Below the pieces are notes generated by a model. That model saw only the letters and a list, made by a program, of their open reading frames with translations, searched no databases and was not told the DNA's origin. From Acinetobacter sp. XS-4 (GTDB lineage: Bacteria > Pseudomonadota > Gammaproteobacteria > Pseudomonadales > Moraxellaceae), in assembly GCF_023920705.1 (NCBI RefSeq), contig NZ_CP094657.1, positions 3,782,001 to 3,846,000 on the forward strand: a DNA stretch of 64,000 nt. Direction: 5' to 3'. Below, piece by piece: positions 55,142-64,000 of this stretch (the first letter of the stretch is position 1; the number at the start of each line of letters is the position of its first letter). A program made the translations under genes and the position numbers.

Positions 55142-57295
55142 ATGATCCACGCTGGCAATGCCATTACCGTCCAAATGCTTTCGGACGGAATTGCAGAATT
55201 CCGCTTTGACTTACAAGGTGAGTCGGTCAATAAATTTAACCGTGCAACAATTGAAGATTTCCAAGCTGCTATTGCTGCGGTAAAAGCAAATAATGATATT
55301 AAAGGCTTAGTTGTTACCTCTGGCAAATCAACCTTTATTGTTGGGGCAGACATCACTGAGTTTGGTGAAAACTTCGCTCAAGGCGAAAAAGCGATTGTTG
55401 ACTGGCTTATGCCTGTTCACGAAATCTTCAATAGCTTTGAAGATTTAGAAGTTCCAAAAGTTGTTGCTATTAACGGTATGGCGTTAGGCGGCGGCTTTGA
55501 AATGTGTTTAGTGTGTGACTATCGTGTGATGTCAGAAGCTGCACAAGTGGGCTTACCGGAAATTAAACTTGGTATTTACCCAGGTTTTGGCGGTAGCGTA
55601 CGTTTAAGCCGTGTTATCGGTATCGACAACGCGGTTGAATGGATGGCAATGGCTGCTCCTAAAAAACCAGCTGCTGCACTAAAAGATGGTGCTGTAGATG
55701 CGGTTGTAGCTGCTGATAAATTACTTGAAGCTGCAACTGATTTAGTGAAGCAAGCAATTTCTGGTCGTTTGAACTGGAAGGCAAAACGTCAAGAAAAACT
55801 TGATGCTGTAAAATTGAACCCACTTGAACAAATGATGGCGTTCAACACAGCAAAAGGTGCTGTACTTGCTAAAGCAAATCCCGCTCAGTACCCTGCTCCA
55901 AAATTATTACTTGATTCATTACAAGCAGGTGCAAGCCTTGCGCGTGACGAAGCATTAAAAGCTGAAGCTGAAGGTTTTGCTAAAGCTGCGATTACTCCAC
56001 AAGCTGGTGCATTGATTGGTTTATTCCTCAATGACCAAGTTGTTAAGAAAACTGCTAAAAAACATGAAAAAGGTGCTCACCCTGTAAACCAAGCAGCTGT
56101 ACTTGGCGCTGGTATTATGGGTGGTGGTATTGCTTACCAAGCGGCAAGCAAAGGCACACCAATCATCATGAAAGATATTGGTAACCCACAACTTGCACTA
56201 GGTATGTCAGAAGCGAACAGCTTGTTAACTAAACAAGTTGAACGTAAGAAAATGAAACCTGCACAAATGGGTGAAACCCTTGCACGTATCCGTCCTACTT
56301 TAAGCTACGATGAGTTTAAAGAAGTCGACATCGTGATCGAAGCGGTTACAGAAAATCCAAAAGTTAAAGAAATCGTTCTTGCAGACACTGAAAAGCATGT
56401 TCGTGAAAACACGATTATTGCGTCTAACACGTCTACAATTTCAATTACGCGTTTAGCGAAAGCATTACAGCGTCCTGAAAACTTTGTAGGTATGCACTTC
56501 TTCAATCCAGTTCACATGATGCCGCTTGTAGAAGTCATTCGTGGTGAAAAGACTTCTGAAGAAGCGATTGCAACTACTGTTGTTCTTGCTCAAAAAATGG
56601 GTAAAACACCAATCGTTGTAAATGACTGCCCAGGGTTCTTGGTTAACCGTGTATTGTTCCCTTACTTTGGTGCATTTGACCTTCTTGTAAAAGACGGCGC
56701 AGACTTCCAGCAAGTTGACAATGTAATGTCTAAGTTTGGCTGGCCAATGGGTCCTGCTTACCTCATCGACGTTGTTGGTATCGACACTGGTGTTCATGGT
56801 GCAGAAGTCATGGCTGAAGGTTTCCCAGACCGCATGAAGCCAGACTACAAAGGTTCAATCCAAGCAATGTACGAAGCTAAACGTCTTGGTCAAAAGAATG
56901 ACGTTGGTTTCTACAAATACGAACTCGATAAGAAAGGCAAAAAAGCAAAAACTGTTGATCCAACAGCGTATGAAATCATTGCTCCTTTCGTAACGGGTGA
57001 AAAACGCGAGTTTGATAACCAAGAAATCATTGACCGCATGATGCTTGCTTTCTGTAACGAAACAGTTCGTTGCTTAGAAGACAACATCGTTGCAACTGCT
57101 GCTGAAGCAGACATGGCAATGATTATGGGTGTAGGTTTCCCTCCATTCCGTGGTGGTCCATGTCGTTATATCGACCAGACAGGTGTTGCTGAATATGTTG
57201 CGCTTTGCGACAAATATGCACACTTAGGTAAGGCTTATGAAGCGCCACAAATGTTGCGTGACATGGCTGCTAACAACAAAAAATTCTACGGTTAA
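55142..57295 (+). CDS. fadB: FadB, fatty acid oxidation complex alpha subunit
   Basis: A 717-residue multifunctional enzyme. Residues 1-190 are enoyl-CoA hydratase ([47 protein letters not shown]); residues 315 onward are the NAD-binding 3-hydroxyacyl-CoA dehydrogenase ([37 protein letters not shown]). It works with FadA in beta-oxidation. AAGGAGAT precedes the ATG. Strong codon bias suggests high expression. FadA follows after 12 bp. Confidence 0.96.
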   Translation: MIHAGNAITVQMLSDGIAEFRFDLQGESVNKFNRATIEDFQAAIAAVKANNDIKGLVVTSGKSTFIVGADITEFGENFAQGEKAIVDWLMPVHEIFNSFEDLEVPKVVAINGMALGGGFEMCLVCDYRVMSEAAQVGLPEIKLGIYPGFGGSVRLSRVIGIDNAVEWMAMAAPKKPAAALKDGAVDAVVAADKLLEAATDLVKQAISGRLNWKAKRQEKLDAVKLNPLEQMMAFNTAKGAVLAKANPAQYPAPKLLLDSLQAGASLARDEALKAEAEGFAKAAITPQAGALIGLFLNDQVVKKTAKKHEKGAHPVNQAAVLGAGIMGGGIAYQAASKGTPIIMKDIGNPQLALGMSEANSLLTKQVERKKMKPAQMGETLARIRPTLSYDEFKEVDIVIEAVTENPKVKEIVLADTEKHVRENTIIASNTSTISITRLAKALQRPENFVGMHFFNPVHMMPLVEVIRGEKTSEEAIATTVVLAQKMGKTPIVVNDCPGFLVNRVLFPYFGAFDLLVKDGADFQQVDNVMSKFGWPMGPAYLIDVVGIDTGVHGAEVMAEGFPDRMKPDYKGSIQAMYEAKRLGQKNDVGFYKYELDKKGKKAKTVDPTAYEIIAPFVTGEKREFDNQEIIDRMMLAFCNETVRCLEDNIVATAAEADMAMIMGVGFPPFRGGPCRYIDQTGVAEYVALCDKYAHLGKAYEAPQMLRDMAANNKKFYG

Positions 57296-57307
57296 GGAGC
57301 AACGTGA

Positions 57308-58480
<1,173 letters not shown>

Positions 58481-58493
58481 TTAACACCAAGAT

Positions 58494-58527
58494 AAAAAAA
58501 TCCCCGCTCAATGCGGGGATTTTTTTA
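58494..58527. terminator. Bidirectional terminator between fadA and the HIRAN gene
   Basis: Stem ATCCCCGC / GCGGGGAT with loop TCAAT, flanked by A7 and T7. The right edge touches the stop codon of the HIRAN gene. Confidence 0.92.
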
Positions 58528-59250
58528 CTCATAAATAGAAAACTCTTCATCATTAAATGCATTAAAGCTTTCAGGCCATGGTGCTTTCAATTCACACAAA
58601 ACTTTAAATTGTGATGGAGCATCTAGGTTCACTTTCAAAACATTAATTTGAATATCATCTTTATTCAAATAGTTGAGTAAATTTTTTAAGTCTTTACATA
58701 AATAATGTGGCAAATAACCAACTCGAATATCATCTTCTTTTAATAAAATTGTTGCATCTAAATCAACTAAATTATTTTCATCAAATTGATATTTGAGCCT
58801 ATCGTCAGGTTTCAAATACGTAATACTAGTTTTTTCAATCTCGTTCAGATAATTGATACTACTAATAAAAAATTTAATCCTATAAAAACCATCTTCATTT
58901 CTAGGTAAATTAACAATTCGAAAATGATCAGTTTTCTTCTCTCCTCCTGAAATTGCAAGTAACTCTAAATAATCTTTAGAATCACTAGATAAATCAGACC
59001 ACTCAAACATATTGTCATGCTCAGGGCGGCTCTCAGGAATTAATCTATTTCTAAAAAAACTAAATAATCTATCAGAAGTATAGCTTTTAGAAATCTCCTG
59101 CATATTCGGAAAAAACGAAAACTTTTCGTGCTGAGCACCTTTTGTGTAGCTCAGAACATATCTACAAGAATTTTGTTGAGTTAATTTAGCAACAGGATGC
59201 CACATTCGTGTACCTGTAGAATCTTGCCACATAACAAAAACACTTTTCAT
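58525..59250 (-). CDS. HIRAN-domain protein with HipA-N1-like N-terminal half
   Basis: A 241-residue protein. Residues 30-76 resemble the N-subdomain 1 of HipA or the separate HipS protein: RYVLSYTKGA, a FPNM segment, then TSDRLFSFFRNRLIPESRP, comparable to TSDAVFNFFDNLLPDSP as I remember it from E. coli HipA. Residues about 135-225 match the HIRAN pattern: LKPDDRLKYQFDENNLVDLD then ILLKEDDIRVGYLPHYLCKDL. HIRAN is found fused to Rad5/HLTF-type ATPases, where it binds DNA 3' ends. The gene lies 16 bp downstream of a HipA-like kinase and is surely in its operon. AT-rich codons. The assignment rests on motif reading only. Confidence 0.72.
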   Translation of the reverse strand: MKSVFVMWQDSTGTRMWHPVAKLTQQNSCRYVLSYTKGAQHEKFSFFPNMQEISKSYTSDRLFSFFRNRLIPESRPEHDNMFEWSDLSSDSKDYLELLAISGGEKKTDHFRIVNLPRNEDGFYRIKFFISSINYLNEIEKTSITYLKPDDRLKYQFDENNLVDLDATILLKEDDIRVGYLPHYLCKDLKNLLNYLNKDDIQINVLKVNLDAPSQFKVLCELKAPWPESFNAFNDEEFSIYE

Positions 59251-59266
59251 GCTGACAATTCCTCAC

Positions 59267-60202
59267 TTACAAATCACGGTTTATTGCTAATAGATTAGCT
59301 TTATTACATAAAATTAATTCATATGTAAAATCTTTTGAGGTAGAAGACATAAGAGTCTCAGGAACCCGATCTATAATTAATCTTACATCATCATTTTTAA
59401 CCTTATTCAGTATCTCTAACCAAGCCTTTGCAGCGACTCTTTCCATTAAAGCATAACGCCGAAAAGCTTCTAGTAGTTTCAGCCTTTTCTTTTTACCAGC
59501 TATTTCCTTTTCTAAAAACCATGATTTTGCTTTTAGAACAAAAGTCTGTATTTGCTGACCCTTATCAGTTGATGTCATTCGTGTTCTTTTTTCTTCATCA
59601 TTAACATTTCTTGCTAGGCTCGCTCCGTGATCATAGCTTGGTGCAAGATGTTTAACACCTTTAACAGTAATGATCATTCCCCAATTTTCATTATGCCTAT
59701 CCTGATTTGCAATTAAGGCATCAAACATCAAATAACCAACAAAAAAATCACTAGCAGTTTTAATATTAGCTAGACTACTAAATCCAATTGGCTTATTGAG
59801 GATAGTATTTCGCATAGTTTTATATACATCTTCAATAAATTGTATATTAGGATTACCTTCTTCAGCAGAGGATACAAGACCTTCAAGAAGTTCATTACCA
59901 AGCATTAATTGCTCTCCTCGCTCAGAAATAAAATTCTTGGTTATGACACCACGTACTCCTTTGTGTATAGCCAATTCATAATGTGCATGTGGTAGATCTA
60001 ATAAAGCGGCTAATTCACAAGAGATTTTTTCAGCCCAATCATCACCTAATCGCTCCCCTGTATTAGATTGTACACTTTTAAAAAGAAACTCTTCATCTCC
60101 AGATAAATACCAGAATTTACTTTTTGTACCTAATTGCTCTAGAAGATCAGACTCTACATGAGAGATATCAAAGATATTATAACTACTGTCTAACTTATCC
60201 AT
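59267..60202 (-). CDS. HipA-like Ser/Thr kinase without N-terminal subdomain
   Basis: A 311-residue protein of the HipA/CtkA/PI4K-like kinase fold. Visible: ATP Lys42 in FLFKSV, Glu58 in WAEKISCELAALL, the catalytic loop ANQDRHNENWG with Asp168 and Asn173, and the metal-binding Asp191 in PSYDHGASL. The length and start show that the roughly 100-residue N1 subdomain of full HipA is absent, as in HipT of HipBST. HipA phosphorylates glutamyl-tRNA synthetase and HipT tryptophanyl-tRNA synthetase; the target here is unknown. It is the first gene of a two-gene unit with the HIRAN protein. No HipB-type helix-turn-helix gene is adjacent. AT-rich codons suggest acquisition. Confidence 0.8.
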   Translation of the reverse strand: MDKLDSSYNIFDISHVESDLLEQLGTKSKFWYLSGDEEFLFKSVQSNTGERLGDDWAEKISCELAALLDLPHAHYELAIHKGVRGVITKNFISERGEQLMLGNELLEGLVSSAEEGNPNIQFIEDVYKTMRNTILNKPIGFSSLANIKTASDFFVGYLMFDALIANQDRHNENWGMIITVKGVKHLAPSYDHGASLARNVNDEEKRTRMTSTDKGQQIQTFVLKAKSWFLEKEIAGKKKRLKLLEAFRRYALMERVAAKAWLEILNKVKNDDVRLIIDRVPETLMSSTSKDFTYELILCNKANLLAINRDL

Positions 60203-60381
60203 AGTATCCCAAATGCATTAATAAAACTTATGAAAACAACCATGAGCGACAAATTATGTCGTCTAATAATTAATAATATAACCGTCTATAATGGTAAATA
60301 AAATAATCTGTAATTTCAAATAATTATAAGATCAATAAAACCTATTTTAATTTTTTCCACAAAATACAAGGATTTTTTATT

Positions 60382-60873
60382 TTATCGGCCTTTTAAACCA
60401 TCTTGAATTTGCTGCTGTAAATTTATGAGGTCATTAATATTTACTTTCATCGTACCCTCACGATAAGCGTCGACATTACTTCGGTTGATGTTCAAAGGTC
60501 TTAACATTTCAAAAATACCGTTGGTTGGATCAGAAGACTGTATTCCACCCGCTACCGCTAAAATGTATTGTTGTAAGAAGGGAGAAAGTTGAGACAAATC
60601 AGGTTGTGCCATAACTGGCTGATAATCTACTGTAGTCATACCTTCAGGGACTAAAGCATTTTGTATATCATAATGAGTTTTATACTCATGATGTTGCAGA
60701 GCTTGACGCACTTTTTTATCTTCTTGGAAGGGTACAAATCCCACCTCTTCACGTAGCTCAGACTCAGCCATTACACGAATTGTTGGTAAAGTAGCAACCT
60801 CTTCAGCTTGAACAGTCGGTAAACCCATAAAAGCAAATGCAGCAATGAAAGCTGATTGTTTTAGAAAGTTCAT
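60382..60873 (-). CDS. Small secreted protein with TonB-box-like N-terminus
   Basis: A 163-residue protein. I chose the ATG at 60873 because GGAG lies six bases upstream; a TTG four codons earlier opens the frame. Signal peptide MNFLKQSAFIAAFAFMGLPT ending VQA, with cleavage after Ala23. The mature protein begins EEVATLPTIRVMAESELREE, which looks like the TonB box and plug start of TonB-dependent receptors (TLPTIxVxAE), but no barrel follows. The rest is helical with PFLQQYILAVAGGIQSSDP. Function is unknown. It lies between the HipA-like kinase and the ABC exporter, each separated by 180-300 bp. Confidence 0.75.
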   Translation of the reverse strand: MNFLKQSAFIAAFAFMGLPTVQAEEVATLPTIRVMAESELREEVGFVPFQEDKKVRQALQHHEYKTHYDIQNALVPEGMTTVDYQPVMAQPDLSQLSPFLQQYILAVAGGIQSSDPTNGIFEMLRPLNINRSNVDAYREGTMKVNINDLINLQQQIQDGLKGR

Positions 60874-61178
60874 AACTTGCTCCAAAAATCACTCACCCTA
60901 TTCAAATTAATAGATGATGACTAAATTAAAAGTATCTATAAATAGGCTACAACAAAGTCGAATTTGATTCAGTAATGCTCAGATAAACGGTAAATATCAT
61001 ATCGTTAAAATTTGCATCCAATCATAGATATATCTGTTTATTAGATTATTGAATCTTCAAATCATGTCACCTGACGTTACACAACGAACATACGTCCTTT
61101 TGAAAAATGAGGTTTTTGAGGATTCATATTCAACCTATTTCAACACCTTTTAGATTTTATTTAAAAATTACTAAAAAA
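60874..61178. other. Intergenic region between ABC exporter and secreted protein
   Basis: 305 bp, AT-rich. It must hold the promoter of the secreted protein gene. No convincing boxes, repeats or RNA structure were found by eye. Confidence 0.4.
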
Positions 61179-62984
61179 TTAACTATGTGTTTCTTCTTCA
61201 CCTTCATTATCAAAAGTCTTGGCAATCTTATCAATGTTTAAACTTTTCGCCATCGCATCAAAAATATCTTTATACACACCTTGCTGCTGATAAAGTTGAT
61301 GATGTTCGCCATGCTCAACAATCGCACCGTCCTGCATAACATAGGTGTAATCGGCATCAATAATTTGAGAAAGGCTATGGGAAATAATAATGACTGTTCT
61401 CCCTTGCTTAATTTCATCCAAACTATGCTTAATCTGTTCAGTAGCGATCGCATCTAAACTCGCAGTTGGTTCGTCCAAAAAGATAATTGGTGGATCTTTC
61501 AGAAACATTCGTGCGATTGCGATACGTTGCTGTTGTCCACCCGACAATAGCAATGCATCAGATTGATAGCCCTTAGGCAACTTCAAAATTTGCTCATGAA
61601 TCGAAGCTTTTTTTGCTGCTTGGATAATTTCTTCTTCTGTGGCATCCATTTTTCCATAACAAATATTGTCTTGTATAGTGCCCTGAAAGATATGATTTTT
61701 TTGCAATACCAAGCCGATATGATCTCGTAGATATTGTGTATCCATGTCTTTTAGCTCAATTCCATCCATCATAATTTGCCCAGATTGTGGTAGATAAAAC
61801 TTATCTAACAGACTAATCAATGTTGATTTTCCTGCACCCGATAATCCGACTAATGCTGTAATCTTATTGGGCTGAATGACCATATTGATATTCTTAAGTG
61901 CATGATGACCATTTGGATAGAAGAAATCGACCTGGTTTAATTCAAACTGTCCACGAAGTTGGAATGGTTTTTGTTGACCAGACTTTTCTATTTCATCGTC
62001 CGCTTCAAGAATCTGAAAGAAACTTTCCGCATAAATCATGGCATCATTGATCTCATCATAAATACGGTGCAATGAACGAATCGGAGCAGAAACATTATTA
62101 AAGAGTAGAATATGAAACATGATCATCCCAATGCTCATATCTCCAGCTAGAACAAAATAAGCGGTAAGAATAATAATAAAAACAATACCAATTTGTTCAG
62201 TAAAGGTCTTAACCCCATCGAAAATAAAACTAATTTGCCGAGTGTGCATCTGATTATCAGTGAGCTGCTTTTGTAAAATGAGTTGTTTTTCAGCTTCAAC
62301 TTGCTCACGGTTAAAAGATTTAATCACTGTAATCGAATTAATGATACTCAGAATTCCCTGACTTTTACGTTCACGTCCATCACGCAGACTTCTTCTTACG
62401 CCCCCTAATTTTTGAGCTTGCTTGAAGGTCAGCCAAAAGTAAATTGGGACAATACAAAGGGCAACAAGCCCAATCCAAAAGTTGGCATAGAACATCAAAC
62501 CCAATGCGAGAATTGCGCTACTAAATAATGGAAGAATGTCGATAAAAAATATTTGAATTAACCGTGTAATCGAACCAATACCACGATCAATACGGGTTTG
62601 CAGCTTCCCTGCTTGGTTATCATCCTGAGTAAAAAAAGAAAGACGATATGTTAGAAATTTTTCAATAATTGATTGCGCGACATCTTGTGACACCATGATT
62701 CTTAAACGTTCGCCAAATAGCTTTTGCCCAAATTGAATCAGCGTATTTATAATTTCCTTAGATAATAGAATTACACTGATCGTCACTAAAATGTGCCAGC
62801 CTTCACTTAGCCCTTGTCCTGCCTCAACCAAACGATTAATCTGATCAACAGTATATTGCAACGTCAATGCATTCACTTGAGCGGTTAATGCCCCAATTAA
62901 AGTAAGGATCAGGGTAACGATGACCAATAGCTTATATGGGGCAACAAAAGGTCGAACTTTAATAAAAAGCTGCCATAAATTCAT
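61179..62984 (-). CDS. ABC exporter, fused permease and ATPase
   Basis: A 601-residue half-transporter. Six membrane helices fill about residues 18-320 and the nucleotide-binding domain follows: Walker A GLSGAGKST, signature LLSGGQQQRIAIARM, Walker B IIFLDEPTASLD and switch His in IISHSL. No C39 peptidase domain is present at the N-terminus. It resembles MsbA/LmrA-type exporters of lipids, drugs or peptides. The substrate is unknown. It lies just downstream of the membrane-anchored coiled-coil protein. Confidence 0.9.
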   Translation of the reverse strand: MNLWQLFIKVRPFVAPYKLLVIVTLILTLIGALTAQVNALTLQYTVDQINRLVEAGQGLSEGWHILVTISVILLSKEIINTLIQFGQKLFGERLRIMVSQDVAQSIIEKFLTYRLSFFTQDDNQAGKLQTRIDRGIGSITRLIQIFFIDILPLFSSAILALGLMFYANFWIGLVALCIVPIYFWLTFKQAQKLGGVRRSLRDGRERKSQGILSIINSITVIKSFNREQVEAEKQLILQKQLTDNQMHTRQISFIFDGVKTFTEQIGIVFIIILTAYFVLAGDMSIGMIMFHILLFNNVSAPIRSLHRIYDEINDAMIYAESFFQILEADDEIEKSGQQKPFQLRGQFELNQVDFFYPNGHHALKNINMVIQPNKITALVGLSGAGKSTLISLLDKFYLPQSGQIMMDGIELKDMDTQYLRDHIGLVLQKNHIFQGTIQDNICYGKMDATEEEIIQAAKKASIHEQILKLPKGYQSDALLLSGGQQQRIAIARMFLKDPPIIFLDEPTASLDAIATEQIKHSLDEIKQGRTVIIISHSLSQIIDADYTYVMQDGAIVEHGEHHQLYQQQGVYKDIFDAMAKSLNIDKIAKTFDNEGEEETHS

Positions 62985-63090
62985 TTTTTTGACTTTTATT
63001 ATCCTGGATTAAATTTAAATATTTGTATTATTCACCTATCAGCGATTATTTAGCAGCTGATTTAATGATCAAACATAAGCTTCAATAACA

Positions 63091-63840
63091 CTATAATTCC
63101 TCTAAAACCGCAACATTCCTTTTCTTAATTTTTTCAATTTTTGCATTCAGTTTTAGAACATCTTGGTAAAGCCTATTAAACTTTTTGACCTGAGCATTTT
63201 CATGAAAAAGAATCATCTGATCTTTCTTCTGCCATGGGTAGTTTTTTAGAAGCTTAAACATTTCTTCTGCTTTATCTAAAATTTGTAGCTCAATCATAAA
63301 AATTGCATGATCTTGATCAGCTTTCTGTTGAGTCCCCAATTTCATTTCAAGGAGTTGTCTCATCTCTGCATTGACTGACAATTCTTGAACCTTTGCTAAG
63401 AAAGTTTTATGAATTTTTTCATATTCAGTTTGATATTTATCTGAAGCCATACGGACATCAGCTAACATCTTTTCGGTTTCTACAAACTTTTGTTTTTTAT
63501 CAATATCTAAACGATCAACATTTAAAAAAGTATCCCATTTGGCTGCTTTGAGTTCTCTTAAGTATGCATTTCGTGCATTTATATTTTGAATCCAATAACT
63601 TAAAAGAAATTCTGAAATTTGCTTATAGTGTCCTGCCAACCGTTTATCGTGAATATTAAGCTCGACGGGTTTAGACCAATCCTGTGCTTGTTCATAAAGC
63701 TGGTTCATTTTTTCAGTCATGACCACATCAAACATTTGGCTACTGTCTTTGGCCTGTTGCTGTTTAATATGCTGATAGCTGAAAAAAATAATAATCGTGA
63801 TAACAACCAGACTTGTAATTGCAATCAAAACTCGGCGCAT
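63091..63840 (-). CDS. Membrane-anchored coiled-coil protein of unknown function
   Basis: A 249-residue protein from the ATG at 63840, with AGGAGG five bases upstream; a GTG two codons earlier opens the frame. One N-terminal helix RRVLIAITSLVVITIIIFF anchors it in the membrane. The remainder is highly helical and charged, with long heptad-like stretches at about 120-165 and 205-245, and should lie in the periplasm. It is 106 bp upstream of the ABC exporter on the same strand and may share its transcript. Confidence 0.75.
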   Translation of the reverse strand: MRRVLIAITSLVVITIIIFFSYQHIKQQQAKDSSQMFDVVMTEKMNQLYEQAQDWSKPVELNIHDKRLAGHYKQISEFLLSYWIQNINARNAYLRELKAAKWDTFLNVDRLDIDKKQKFVETEKMLADVRMASDKYQTEYEKIHKTFLAKVQELSVNAEMRQLLEMKLGTQQKADQDHAIFMIELQILDKAEEMFKLLKNYPWQKKDQMILFHENAQVKKFNRLYQDVLKLNAKIEKIKKRNVAVLEEL

Positions 63841-64000
63841 ACACACCTCCTATTTCCCTTCTTATAGTTTTGCTCTTTATAGTTATGAAATAGAGCTTAT
63901 ATCTTCTTTATATGCCATTTATTTCACAATACGCAACACTCTATTCTCTATTCAAAGCTTTAAATCCTTGGACATCATCCCTATTATGATGGGTAATTAA

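Noticed and set aside
55105..55356. Minus-strand frame opposite the fadB start
   Set aside because: It is a shadow of strongly biased fadB codons.
63797..64000. Plus-strand frame running off the right edge
   Set aside because: It starts inside the membrane-anchored protein gene on the other strand, has Tyr/Ile/Ser-rich content typical of AT-rich noncoding sequence, and no ribosome site.

Overview
The window looks like chromosomal DNA of an Acinetobacter species, probably of the A. calcoaceticus-baumannii complex. I base this on the AT-rich coding style, the polyphosphate:AMP phosphotransferase first studied in Acinetobacter johnsonii, the seven-component Mrp antiporter with fused A/B subunits, the LpxO-type hydroxylase and the gene order ubiE-ubiJ-ubiB and pilB-pilC-pilD-coaE. 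Protein sequences are close to A. baumannii as I remember them but not identical, so I do not name the species. I see no insertion sequence, prophage, CRISPR array or rRNA.

Layout. 1-4.4 kb: recB (cut by the window edge) and recC. 4.5-7.5 kb: a DUF697-like protein, pap and an unknown gene. 7.6-10.9 kb: ubiquinone genes ubiE-ubiJ-ubiB. 11-16.6 kb: an FAD monooxygenase, a VOC protein, hisIE, then an adjacent UvrD-type helicase and SMC-like ATPase. 16.9-23.2 kb: the Mrp cation/proton antiporter operon. 23.2-30.1 kb (minus strand): tpiA, secG, tRNA-Leu, two identical initiator tRNAs, then rimP-nusA-infB-rbfA, the same block order as in many gammaproteobacteria. 30.4-34.9 kb: type IV pilus assembly genes and coaE. 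34.9-38.4 kb: a DMT exporter, rlmB, ppnP and a TPR/glycosyltransferase-like protein. 38.5-41.3 kb: recN, algH/yqgE and ruvX. 41.3-45.9 kb: a FUSC/DUF1656/HlyD efflux set divergent from an IclR regulator. 46.1-51.1 kb: alkB with an Ada-like protein, pgsA, a thioesterase and uvrC. 51.2-54.8 kb: an accessory patch with a CHAP/NlpC-like hydrolase, two small AT-rich genes, lpxO and an orphan lipoprotein. 55.1-58.5 kb: fadB-fadA. 58.5-63.9 kb (minus strand): an accessory patch with a HIRAN-domain protein, a HipA-like kinase, a secreted protein, an ABC exporter and a membrane-anchored coiled-coil protein.

Most genes are core housekeeping. Several DNA repair functions (recBC, recN, ruvX, uvrC, alkB/Ada) are scattered through the window. 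The best candidate for an undescribed system is the two-gene minus-strand unit at 58525-60202. It pairs a HipA-type kinase lacking the usual N-terminal subdomain with a separate protein whose N-terminal half carries a motif like that missing HipA subdomain and whose C-terminal half looks like a HIRAN domain. No HipB-type repressor is visible. Secondary candidates are the helicase/ATPase pair at 13677-16594, whose ATPase has Gln in place of the Walker B Glu, the CHAP-like hydrolase at 51261-51791, and the small secreted protein at 60382-60873 whose mature N-terminus looks like a TonB box.
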